Positions 34,360 to 43,235 of a stretch of 64,000 bases of DNA are shown piece by piece. Below the pieces are notes generated by a model. The model made no database searches. It was not told where the DNA came from and saw only the letters and a list, made by a program, of their open reading frames with translations. The number at the start of each line of letters is the position of its first letter. The stretch's first letter is position 1. The DNA comes from Planctomycetota bacterium (GTDB lineage: Bacteria; Planctomycetota; Phycisphaerae; Phycisphaerales; Phycisphaeraceae), in NCBI GenBank assembly GCA_016350165.1, contig CP066225.1, forward strand, positions 2,480,001-2,544,000. The letters run 5' to 3'. A program made the translations under genes and the position numbers.

Positions 34360-34412
34360 ATAAGTGGACCTGAAACAGGTTTGGTAGTTGGTTTGATTGT
34401 GAAGTGGTGGAA

Positions 34413-35423
34413 TTAATCGAGTGTGACGATAAAGGCTTCGATTTGACTTTTGGGGTTGACGCCTACACCGACGATGGTTTTGCCATTGGGCGTGATACCG
34501 GTGGCTCGGGTGAGACGCCAATTTTTGAGTTGGTCGGAGAGTCCTCTATCCATAAGATAGGGTTTGAGTTCTTTCATGCCGAGGGATTTGGTCCAGATGA
34601 AAGCTGTTGTTTTTTCCTTTATGCCCGCCCATCCAACGACGACTGTTCCATCTTGATTGACGGACCATGTGTTACTGTGATTGCCGGTACCGGGTATTGA
34701 GCCGAGTGGTTTCATGCCGGTTTGTTTTGTCCAGATAAATGCTTCGCCACCTTTGTCTGTTGAGCTACTACCCACAACGGTGCTGCCATCATCGGAAATT
34801 CCTCTTGCGGTCGTACCGTCGGACCCGCCGGGTAGTGAGCCGATGTTGAAGAGTTTGTTGTTTGAGTAGATGTATTGGTTTGAGGCGATGACTTTGCCGT
34901 CGAATGAGACAGCGGTTGGGAAGTAACATTCTTTGGGCAATTCATTCATGCCGTGTTGGTTGTAAATAAAGCCTCGTTGTGAGCGGGATGTATCGGTAAT
35001 ACCGACGATTGTTTTACCGTTGCCTGCGATGCCCATCGCATTGCTGGTTTTACGGCCGGTTGGTGCGCCGAGTGGTTGCATGCCTTTTTTAGCGGTCCAA
35101 GCGAAAGCCATGCGTTCTGAGTTTGAGACGAATTCGACGCCTACAACAATTTTACCATCGTTGGAGATTGCTTTGGCGAGGCTATGGGTTGCTTTATTAT
35201 TGATTTTGCCGAGTGGAATCCAACCTTTTTTGGCGGTCCAGATACATGCAAAGCTATTACTGATACCGATGACGTTTTTGCCATCAGCTGAAATATCGTA
35301 TGCAGTTGAGCTGGGATTACTATGGTTTTGGTTAGCGTAGCCGAGTCCTTGGAAGGTGTCGGCAAGCAGTGGGGATGTGAGTGAAACGATGAGTGATAGA
35401 ATGGCAAATTTTTTGATTCGCAT
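34413..35423 (-). CDS. Secreted HAF-repeat beta-propeller-like protein
   Basis: 336 residues from the ATG at 35421-35423 (CCGGAG 7 nt upstream). A signal peptide ends near residue 22 (SLTSPLLADTF). At least seven repeats follow, each about 40-50 residues, with the pattern ISADGKNVIGISN...IWTAKKGWIPLG (also ISNDGKIVVGV, GISDDGSTVVGSS, GITPNGKTIVGVG). These are HAF-type extracellular repeats; their role is unknown and may be adhesive or simply structural. The end, AFIVTLD, is a complete last strand, with no sorting signal. It is convergent with 32947-34359. Confidence 0.82.
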   Translation of the reverse strand: MRIKKFAILSLIVSLTSPLLADTFQGLGYANQNHSNPSSTAYDISADGKNVIGISNSFACIWTAKKGWIPLGKINNKATHSLAKAISNDGKIVVGVEFVSNSERMAFAWTAKKGMQPLGAPTGRKTSNAMGIAGNGKTIVGITDTSRSQRGFIYNQHGMNELPKECYFPTAVSFDGKVIASNQYIYSNNKLFNIGSLPGGSDGTTARGISDDGSTVVGSSSTDKGGEAFIWTKQTGMKPLGSIPGTGNHSNTWSVNQDGTVVVGWAGIKEKTTAFIWTKSLGMKELKPYLMDRGLSDQLKNWRLTRATGITPNGKTIVGVGVNPKSQIEAFIVTLD

Positions 35424-35532
35424 GGTTATACTCCGGAAGTAGCAAGTCAACTTAATTTGTTTAGTATACGAAATTAGTTTGTAATCGTTAAATGAAAGTA
35501 TGTTTAACTTAAAAAATAGTGTTTTTATGTGG

Positions 35533-35985
35533 TTAGAGTCGTTCTGTGAGAAGGCTTAGTGTTTTATGTGAGTTGATCACGAGGTCGCGAAACATGGTGA
35601 GGATAGTAACAGCGATGAGAACGATGACGATGCTTGCGATGGAGAAGATGATTGTGGGGAGAAGGAATACTAAGTCAGACAAAGGGCGTGTAAATGAGAA
35701 GTAGATGGAGGCGATGCCGAGGGCTGCACAGAGGAGTGTGTAGAAGTAAAGGAAGTAAATGAAGAGGCGAATCACTGTGTAGTTTTTGGCTTTGTGTGAT
35801 TTGTTGTTGGATGTGAGGAATGAGGGAAGTTCGGATACGTCATCTTGCATACATTGAATAGAAGGATTGGCGATGCCGCGTTGTGCTGCGATGGTGTTTG
35901 CGTGATCGTGATTGAGAGCTTGAATGGTGAGTTCGGTGGTGAGTCCGGATTCAGCATCGGTGCCTGTAATTTTGAAATCTGACAT
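35533..35985 (-). CDS. Hypothetical membrane protein with cytoplasmic N-terminal domain
   Basis: 150 residues; CCAAGGG lies 6 nt before the ATG. Residues 1-55 are a soluble domain (SDFKITGTDAESGLTTELTI, then NHDHANTIAAQRGI). Two hydrophobic segments (about 70-98 and 103-130) and a charged end follow. The N-terminal domain resembles the short tandem-type modules found before membrane anchors in Planctomycetes, but I cannot name it. Divergent from the MoxR operon. Confidence 0.65.
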   Translation of the reverse strand: MSDFKITGTDAESGLTTELTIQALNHDHANTIAAQRGIANPSIQCMQDDVSELPSFLTSNNKSHKAKNYTVIRLFIYFLYFYTLLCAALGIASIYFSFTRPLSDLVFLLPTIIFSIASIVIVLIAVTILTMFRDLVINSHKTLSLLTERL

Positions 35986-36160
35986 GTTTGTCCCTTGGAA
36001 AGAATGCTTTTGGATATTGAGATCATGTTACTTTTAGGGCGAGCTGGTTGGAAGTGTGAAAGGGAGAAGGGTGGCTGAAAAGGGGAGTGATGAAGGGGGA
36101 AAAGCCGATAAGGTGGTGGGGTCCAGTGCACTATCACTATCAATGTGGACTGGAGTGGTC

Positions 36161-37303
36161 ATGTCGTCGAAGCCAGATGGTAAAGATTGTTCTGATAGAG
36201 AGTTAGATAAAAGTACGCAATCGCTTGGTGATCATGCATCTGGTGAGGATGTTGAAGCGTTAATTGCGCGTATCTCTGGTTTGGTACAAGGGTTGCGCGA
36301 TCAAGTGAGTCGGGTTGTGGTTGGTCAGGATGAGGTGATTGAGCAACTATTTATATCGTTGTTTACGAGGGGGCATGCGGTACTGATTGGTGTGCCTGGG
36401 CTTGCGAAGACGTTGTTGGTGTCGACGGTGGCGAAGGCTTTGCATTTGGATTTCAGTCGTATTCAGTTTACGCCTGACTTGATGCCGAGCGATATTACCG
36501 GGACTGAGGTGATTGATGAGAAGCGTGGTGATGATGGGCAGATGAGGCGTGAGTTGCGATTTATCCCGGGGCCTGTTTTTGCGAACGTGATTTTAGCAGA
36601 TGAGATAAACAGGACGCCGCCGAAGACGCAGAGCGCACTGCTTGAAGCGATGCAAGAGAGGCAAGTAACAGTGAGCGGACAGCGCCATGGATTGCCTGAT
36701 CCGTTCTTTGTACTTGCTACTCAAAATCCGATTGAGCAGGAAGGTACATATCCATTGCCTGAAGCGCAGCTTGACCGGTTTATGTTCATGATCAAGGTTG
36801 GGTATCCGAATGTTGATGAAGAGCTGGAGATTATCAAGCGAACGACGGGTAAAGCTGAAGCAGATGTTGAAACGGTGGTGACAGCTGAAGATGTGAGACA
36901 AATACAGTCATTGGTTAGAGAGGTGCCGATTGCTGACCATGTGATGAAGTATGCAGTGAATCTTGTGAGAGCGACAAGGCGTGAAGAGTCGGGTGAAATC
37001 AGTGATGAATTTATGGGTGTTGGTTTGGATTTTATCGATCGGTATTTGCAATGGGGTGCAGGTCCTCGCGCGAGTCAGAATTTGATTTTAGCTGGAAAAG
37101 CAAGGGCAATTCTGTGCGGCCGCATACATGTGAGTGCTGAGGATATTGCTGCGGTTGCCAAGCCTGTATTGCGCCATCGTTTGATTTTGAATTTTAACGC
37201 TGAAGCAGAAGGTATTACTGCTGACGATCTGATTGAGCAGCTACTTAGTGCGATCAGTCCGGATGGACAGTGTGATCCACGCCTTGATGCAATTATGAAA
37301 TAG
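36161..37303 (+). CDS. MoxR-family AAA+ ATPase
   Basis: 380 residues from the ATG at 36161 (TGGAG 6 nt upstream; a GTG at 36056 is in frame). MoxR ATPases act as chaperones that help assemble or activate VWA-domain complexes. Walker A is GVPGLAKT (77-84) and Walker [10 protein letters not shown] (143-151). [22 protein letters not shown] is the sensor region, and the lid domain follows. After the start, residues 1-30 are polar and probably flexible. It is the first gene of an eight-gene operon (36161-50014) that also encodes DUF58 and two VWA-type membrane proteins. Those are the likely clients. Confidence 0.95.
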   Translation: MSSKPDGKDCSDRELDKSTQSLGDHASGEDVEALIARISGLVQGLRDQVSRVVVGQDEVIEQLFISLFTRGHAVLIGVPGLAKTLLVSTVAKALHLDFSRIQFTPDLMPSDITGTEVIDEKRGDDGQMRRELRFIPGPVFANVILADEINRTPPKTQSALLEAMQERQVTVSGQRHGLPDPFFVLATQNPIEQEGTYPLPEAQLDRFMFMIKVGYPNVDEELEIIKRTTGKAEADVETVVTAEDVRQIQSLVREVPIADHVMKYAVNLVRATRREESGEISDEFMGVGLDFIDRYLQWGAGPRASQNLILAGKARAILCGRIHVSAEDIAAVAKPVLRHRLILNFNAEAEGITADDLIEQLLSAISPDGQCDPRLDAIMK

Positions 37304-37362
37304 CTTCAATAAATGAGCCAACCAGACAATGAGGGTCTAATCAACGGATTGACAATTAAGTA

Positions 37363-38646
37363 ATGTTTTTGATTCATTCAATGCAAGGGATTGCGAGCGC
37401 GTATATGGCTGAAGGATTCAACAAACAGACTGGTTCAGATCATAGCGGAGGTCGATATTTAGATCCGCACGTCATCGCATCGATTGGTTCGCTTGAGCTG
37501 AGGGCAAGGATGATTGTTGAAGGTGTCATGACAGGGATGCATCGTTCGCCATACCAGGGTTTTAGTGTTGAGTTTGCACAGCATCGGCAATATGCAGCGG
37601 GTGACGATATTCGATTTGTTGATTGGAAAGTTTACGGCAAAACAGAGCGTCTTTATCTCAAACAATATCATCAGGAAACCAACCTTGATTTAATCGTCAT
37701 GTTAGATACATCCGAATCAATGGGTTACGCAGGACAGGGGCGAGCGATCCATGTGGATGACTATAAAAATGCAGGGGTATATAAAAGTGGAAAAAGTGTC
37801 GATAATTTCACTATTGATAATCAGGTAGGCAATAATATTGTACGTGGTGGTGTTTCTGGTGGGGAAAGAGATGGGTTTGGTTTGCCGACAGACGATGTGG
37901 ATGGGCGTGGAAAAATAGCCGGGGGAGGGGTGCTTGGGAAAGTGGATAAAAGCAAGGATGTGGGCTGGGGGAAATATGATTATGGCGCGACGTTGGCCGC
38001 TGCGATGAGCTATTTGGCGCTCAGGCAACAAGATCGGGTGGCACTAAGCTTGCTCTCGGAAGATGAAGGTAAGCAAGTGACGCGACTGTCGAATAAGCAA
38101 GGTCAATGGAAAACAATTATTGAACGTTTGGAATATGCTCGAACAGAAGTTTGTAAGCAAGCATCCAAGAGTATTGCGCGAAGTGAAACCAAACAACATA
38201 ATCCTATTTCAAATGCACAAGATGTAGAGACAGGCATGTTTGACCGTGTTGTGTCAAAACTGACTCGTCGATCATTGGTCGTTCTGATAAGCGATCTGTA
38301 TATGGATGTGGAGGTTATGAGGGATGCAATGGCTAAGTTGTCACACAAAGGTCATGACCTGATTTTAATACAGGTGGTAGATGGTGATGAAGAAGAATTA
38401 CTTTTGCGTAATGGTGTTGAACTACTAGGGCTAGAAGGTGAAGGAAAATTGATGATTGACCCCAAAGCTTTGCGTGAAGCGTACGTGAGGGAAGTACGCT
38501 TACATCGTGAAGCATTGGAAACAGCCGCTCGGGGGTTTGGTTTTGATCTCTTACGTGTAAGACGTGATGAAGAGTTTAGTGGGCCGTTAAGTTACTTCTT
38601 GGCAAAACGTGGTGCAAGCATTGCGAGAGGAGGAACGCGATGCTGA
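37363..38646 (+). CDS. DUF58 protein with VWA fold carrying an ~80-residue insertion
   Basis: 427 residues as written; later ATGs at 37381 and 37405 are possible starts. DUF58 landmarks are GMHRSPYQGFSVEFAQHRQY (about 58-77) and DDIRFVDWKVYGKTERLYLK (81-100). The VWA metal site starts with LDTSESMG (114-121). Residues about 125-203 are a Gly/Asp/Val-rich insertion between the first metal-site loop and the next helix (YDYGATLAAAMSYLALRQQDRVAL); most family members have only a short link there. The remaining landmarks (RSLVVLISDLYMD) are intact. The stop overlaps the next start by 7 nt. It probably works with MoxR. Confidence 0.9.
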   Translation: MFLIHSMQGIASAYMAEGFNKQTGSDHSGGRYLDPHVIASIGSLELRARMIVEGVMTGMHRSPYQGFSVEFAQHRQYAAGDDIRFVDWKVYGKTERLYLKQYHQETNLDLIVMLDTSESMGYAGQGRAIHVDDYKNAGVYKSGKSVDNFTIDNQVGNNIVRGGVSGGERDGFGLPTDDVDGRGKIAGGGVLGKVDKSKDVGWGKYDYGATLAAAMSYLALRQQDRVALSLLSEDEGKQVTRLSNKQGQWKTIIERLEYARTEVCKQASKSIARSETKQHNPISNAQDVETGMFDRVVSKLTRRSLVVLISDLYMDVEVMRDAMAKLSHKGHDLILIQVVDGDEEELLLRNGVELLGLEGEGKLMIDPKALREAYVREVRLHREALETAARGFGFDLLRVRRDEEFSGPLSYFLAKRGASIARGGTRC

Positions 38647-40865
38647 TCGAATCAATCTTGGGAGTAGGATTAATTGTGCCAGGTCTTGCTATTGCAGGCG
38701 CGGTTGCGGTAAGCGTGCCAATAGGCATTCATTTACTGAGCAGATTGAGAAGAAAGAAATGGTATTGGGGAGCGATGCGATTTCTTGAGCAGGCGATCAA
38801 AAAACAAAGAAGGCGTATGCTGATCGAACAATGGCTGTTGCTTACGTTACGATGCTTGATTGTTGTGTTGGTTGGTGTAGCTATGGCTGGGCTTACAGTT
38901 GATCGGAATTGGCTGATGAGTTTTATTGGCCAAGATCAGGGTCGTGAAGTTCATTTGGTGTTCGATACTTCACTCAGTGGGCACATCATAGATCAAACTC
39001 AAAATAGTGAAGCAATAAGTCGATTAGAGCAGAGCAAGCGAGTTGCAAATCACATCTTGAAATCACTTGATCGGAATGATCAGATCATAATCTGGGGAAT
39101 GGGTAAACCATCAGGCCTATTGTGGGACAGTTCTGAAAATTCAACACCTTCAGCAAGTGAGTACATACAAAAAATCTCAGCAAATCAGAGTGCACATGAT
39201 CTTGCACATGTTCTTGAATCAATTGATGAATATCAAGGTGATAAGACACAAGTAAATAATTTGGAGAAGAATATATTTGTACTAAGTGGATTTTCTAGAG
39301 CTGATGATTATCTATCGAAAGATACTAACAGTACTGCAAATAATAAAAATAAATACTTTGTCACGACTCCTTTGAAGGGTGCTGCAAACTATCAGATATC
39401 AAATGTAAACCTAGATACTAACTGGTTATTGGATGATCAGTCAGGTGGACAAAGGGTGGGAGTTGAAATCGAACTAACTCGTTTCGTCGATTTCAGTAAT
39501 GAAAACGGTTTGTTGAATATTGAAGCTCATGATAAGCAAGGCAATATAGTTGGTAAAAATCATAAAGATATCATTTGGCAATCAAATGAAGATGAAAAGA
39601 GAATCAACACGAGTGTTCTAATAGAACAAATTGATCAGCTGAATAATCAAAATCAATACGCAATCGCAGTTAACTATATCAGTACTTCATATGATGCTCT
39701 GCCAACAGATAACCAAATGACGCGGCTAGTCGAAGTATCAAATAGGATTCACATCGGACTTTTATATGACGAACTAGATGACCAATCAAAACAAAGTGCT
39801 GATTGGCTTACGTTAGCATTAAACCCTTTTCGAGACGTTGAATCAAATACGATTCAAATCAATGAGCTTGCAGATCTACAAAAAAAACAGGATTTAGATC
39901 GCATAGATCTGTTAATAGTACTTGGTGAGGCAGGAAGTGACGATAAGTCATGGAAGTACATTGATGCCTGGCTTGAAGAGAATAGTAAAGCACTTTGGTT
40001 TGTTCCTGTAGATAGAGAGGAACAAGGATTACAGAATCGATTTGTAAATCGTAATAAGGTAAAGAGTACACAAAATACATCAGAAACTTGGTTGATTGAT
40101 CACAATTATCTAGGTTCAGCACTCAAGAAAAATTTATCGGCTGACTGGAAAGGGCTTACGAAAACGATAAAGATTAATCATATCAATAACATAAAAAATG
40201 ACAAAGATGATGAAGTGTGGGCACAGCTAAATTCTGGCGATCCAATTATTTTCAGCAAAAAATATAGGAAAAGTGAGATTGTTCTTTGGAATATTGGGTT
40301 GAATGATTCCTGGAGTAATCTTACAACCAAACCACTATTTATCGCATTAATACAAGAAACATTTCGAAGTATAAATCGTAAATATTCAGAACAAAAGTTC
40401 AATCAATTTATCGATGGAGAAGTTGAAATATCATCTACCACTTCATGGAATAATTCGAAGAACCATAAGCAAAATAAAATCTTTGTTGATACAAACCAAT
40501 CACTTTGGATTCAAAATCACGCATCAATAGCTGGCAATACAAATCAAATTGATAATAAAGAATTTGAAGCCTTTTGGGACAAGCAAGGTCATTGGCAATT
40601 AATTGATTGGAACCAATCAAACAATGCATCTTTTTTTCAAAATGAAAAAATGGATCTGAGTTGGTATTTACTGTTATGTGTTTTGGCTTTGCTAATTACT
40701 GAAATGTGGTTAAGTCGAAGAATGAGTTACGCATTAGATGAATCAAAGAAAACGCTTAGTTCACATATTTTCGATTGGTATGGGAAATTACAGGATAAAG
40801 ATAATGCCAAGCAAAGTAGTAACACATTCAAATCAGTAGATAAGCAAAAACGGGGGGATGGTTGA
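38640..40865 (+). CDS. BatA-like membrane protein with degenerate VWA domain
   Basis: 741 residues. The N-terminal double-transmembrane unit has the BatA form: VPIGIHLLSRLRRKKWYWGAM, RFLEQAIKKQRRR and LEQWLLLTLRCLIVVLVGVAMAG. A VWA-like domain follows, with VFDTSLSG at the metal site. Middle regions are Asn/Gln-rich beta domains. The last 90 residues contain a membrane helix (about 675-694) and a cytoplasmic tail. AGGAGG precedes the ATG, which overlaps the upstream stop by 7 nt. From here to 47.5 kb the coding strand becomes much more A/T-rich than elsewhere in the window. Confidence 0.82.
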   Translation: MLIESILGVGLIVPGLAIAGAVAVSVPIGIHLLSRLRRKKWYWGAMRFLEQAIKKQRRRMLIEQWLLLTLRCLIVVLVGVAMAGLTVDRNWLMSFIGQDQGREVHLVFDTSLSGHIIDQTQNSEAISRLEQSKRVANHILKSLDRNDQIIIWGMGKPSGLLWDSSENSTPSASEYIQKISANQSAHDLAHVLESIDEYQGDKTQVNNLEKNIFVLSGFSRADDYLSKDTNSTANNKNKYFVTTPLKGAANYQISNVNLDTNWLLDDQSGGQRVGVEIELTRFVDFSNENGLLNIEAHDKQGNIVGKNHKDIIWQSNEDEKRINTSVLIEQIDQLNNQNQYAIAVNYISTSYDALPTDNQMTRLVEVSNRIHIGLLYDELDDQSKQSADWLTLALNPFRDVESNTIQINELADLQKKQDLDRIDLLIVLGEAGSDDKSWKYIDAWLEENSKALWFVPVDREEQGLQNRFVNRNKVKSTQNTSETWLIDHNYLGSALKKNLSADWKGLTKTIKINHINNIKNDKDDEVWAQLNSGDPIIFSKKYRKSEIVLWNIGLNDSWSNLTTKPLFIALIQETFRSINRKYSEQKFNQFIDGEVEISSTTSWNNSKNHKQNKIFVDTNQSLWIQNHASIAGNTNQIDNKEFEAFWDKQGHWQLIDWNQSNNASFFQNEKMDLSWYLLLCVLALLITEMWLSRRMSYALDESKKTLSSHIFDWYGKLQDKDNAKQSSNTFKSVDKQKRGDG

Positions 40866-43210
40866 TGTATGTAACGGGTATTCAATCCAGTTGGTTAGAT
40901 TGGCTGTTAGGTTTAAGAAAAATCAGTGCTGATGGTTCAGTACTGAACAGCGATACACTTCATTTGTCTAGCTCATTTGCTGGTTGGGTATGGTTTGTTC
41001 TCATAATCTTCATTCTACTTTCAGTGTATTTTGCCTATGCTCGCTTACTTGGTAAACGCACAGTGCGTGTGTTACTTGGTTCAATCAGAGCTTGCATTTT
41101 CTTTCTTCTTTTTTTAATTTTATGTGGCCCAATGATTGTAGAACGCAATGACAAAATCGAGCCAGACAAAATCATCGTCATGTTGGACAATTCTGCATCC
41201 ATGACAACCAAAGATATTGAATCGGATAATACAAATATAAGTAGATTTGAAGCGATAAAGAAAGTTGTTAATGAAATACAGGAGTACAAATCAAACAATA
41301 GAAAAATAGATTTGTATGCATTTGGTAAAGATTTAAGAAAAATTAATAATAATTTTGACTATATCATAGAACCAAGTAGTACAACATTAATTACCAGCAA
41401 TATTGCTAACGCAATTAAGATGAATAAAAATGATGGAATTGCTGGCATAGTTATAATTAGTGATGGGCGATCTAAAGACTTCTCAGCTAAAAACGTGAGC
41501 TTATCAAGATATACTGAGCAAAAACAAAGAATACCTATTTATACATCAGCTTTAGGATTATCATCAGATCAATTTGACCTATACGTGGATTCTATTGAAG
41601 TCCCCAAACGAGTGTTCGAAGGTGATCATATACCGATTCGAATTAAGGTTGGCGTTCAAGGTGAATTGACAAATCCTTCCGATGTCTATGTTAGCATCTT
41701 CAATCATCGTAATGAACTAGTTGTGCAATTGCCTCTGAGTGATAAAGATGAATTTGGTTATATTAACTATACGATCAAAAATAAGGTAGATAAAAACGAA
41801 CATTGGCGTATTGATGTTAATCTAGAAAAAAAAGGGGATCGTTTAATACATGAAAAGGTAATCGAGAATAATTCAGTTGTATTTAATATTGATGTAATTA
41901 CAAATCCTTTAAGAGTACTGTATGTCGATGGCTATCCAAGATGGGAGCAAAGATATTTAAAAAATATGTTGATTCGTGAGCAATCCGTTGAATGTAGTAC
42001 GTTACTGTTTAGTGCAGATAAAGATTTTGCTCAAGAAGGCAACAACCCAATCAAACGATTACCTAGTAGTCGAAAAGAGTTAGCTGAGTATGATACTGTC
42101 ATTTTAGGTGATGTATCATCGCGAAATCTTGATGAAGATTTTATGCGCAATTTGAAAAACTTAGTAGCTGAACAAAACCTTGGTTTAATTATTATAGGTG
42201 GTGATCGCTTTATGCCACGCACCTATGAAGGAACATTGTTAACAGATTTACTACCTATGCAGAACCCCAGTGGCGTTCAACGGCTTTTCATTGGGAGTGG
42301 GCTATATAACGTAGTTTCAACACAATTAGCAGATAAATTGGGTGTACTTCAGATTAATAAGAATGCTAAAGACTTATCTGTGACAAGTATGCCATCAATA
42401 TATTACGCACAAAATATGGGAGAATTGAAACAAACTGTTGAGCCGATTGCTGTTTTTGCAGATTCAGGCGATGGATCAGGTAAGCCAGAATCAAGCTATA
42501 ACGCGATTACATGGATGCGTTATGGTAGTGGTAGAATTCTGTACATAGCTACTGATGAATTATGGCGGTGGCGTTACGGCAAAGGCGAAACATACTTCGA
42601 ACAAACATGGCTTAGTCTTATCCGATTTGCTGGTAAAAATCGTGCAGGTATCTACGATCAGCCAGTGAATATCGCTATAAATCAAGATGATATTTTAACT
42701 AATGAATACATGCAAGTTGATGTGCATATAAACGACATAGCAATAATTGAATCTTTAAATGATGAAATACGTTTAGATGTTTTTGAGTTAAATCAAATAG
42801 ATCCTACTAATAGCATATTTTTAAAACGTTATTCATCAGATGAAGATCAAAAAAAGTATGCGAAGTTTACAGGTGAGTTTAAGGCAAAAAAATCAGGAGA
42901 TTATGAACTTCAGTTTATAACCCCCGGCGGAAAAATATATAGCCAATCATTTATTGTTCATGACTCAAATGATGAAATGTTAGATGTACGAGCTGATTAT
43001 GAAGCAATGAAACATATCGCTAATACAACAGGTGGAGAATATTTTAAATTAAACGATCTTTCACAAGTTATCGAGAGTATCCCAAGTAAAGCTAAAATAA
43101 TTCCACATGATCAGAGTGAAAGTTTGATCCGTTCACCAGCTATTTTTGGTTTGATACTTATATTGCTAACTGTTGAGTGGATAGGTCGTAAGCTGATCCA
43201 CTTAGCATAA
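40865..43210 (+). CDS. VWA-domain membrane protein, second of the operon
   Basis: 781 residues from the ATG at 40865, which overlaps the previous TGA by one base (TGATG); GGGGGG precedes it. Two hydrophobic helices (about 39-60 and 70-92) are followed by a VWA domain with metal site VMLDNSASM (about 104-112) and VIISDGR. An immunoglobulin-like region and a class I glutamine-amidotransferase-like domain come next (RVLYVDGYPRWEQRYLK, DTVILGDVSS, LIIIGGDRFMPRTYEGT). The last helix (residues 755-775) anchors the C-terminus. No catalytic Cys is evident in the amidotransferase-like part, so a structural role is likely. Confidence 0.85.
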   Translation: MYVTGIQSSWLDWLLGLRKISADGSVLNSDTLHLSSSFAGWVWFVLIIFILLSVYFAYARLLGKRTVRVLLGSIRACIFFLLFLILCGPMIVERNDKIEPDKIIVMLDNSASMTTKDIESDNTNISRFEAIKKVVNEIQEYKSNNRKIDLYAFGKDLRKINNNFDYIIEPSSTTLITSNIANAIKMNKNDGIAGIVIISDGRSKDFSAKNVSLSRYTEQKQRIPIYTSALGLSSDQFDLYVDSIEVPKRVFEGDHIPIRIKVGVQGELTNPSDVYVSIFNHRNELVVQLPLSDKDEFGYINYTIKNKVDKNEHWRIDVNLEKKGDRLIHEKVIENNSVVFNIDVITNPLRVLYVDGYPRWEQRYLKNMLIREQSVECSTLLFSADKDFAQEGNNPIKRLPSSRKELAEYDTVILGDVSSRNLDEDFMRNLKNLVAEQNLGLIIIGGDRFMPRTYEGTLLTDLLPMQNPSGVQRLFIGSGLYNVVSTQLADKLGVLQINKNAKDLSVTSMPSIYYAQNMGELKQTVEPIAVFADSGDGSGKPESSYNAITWMRYGSGRILYIATDELWRWRYGKGETYFEQTWLSLIRFAGKNRAGIYDQPVNIAINQDDILTNEYMQVDVHINDIAIIESLNDEIRLDVFELNQIDPTNSIFLKRYSSDEDQKKYAKFTGEFKAKKSGDYELQFITPGGKIYSQSFIVHDSNDEMLDVRADYEAMKHIANTTGGEYFKLNDLSQVIESIPSKAKIIPHDQSESLIRSPAIFGLILILLTVEWIGRKLIHLA

Positions 43211-43235
43211 CAAAGAAGTAAGTTGAATAATCTTT

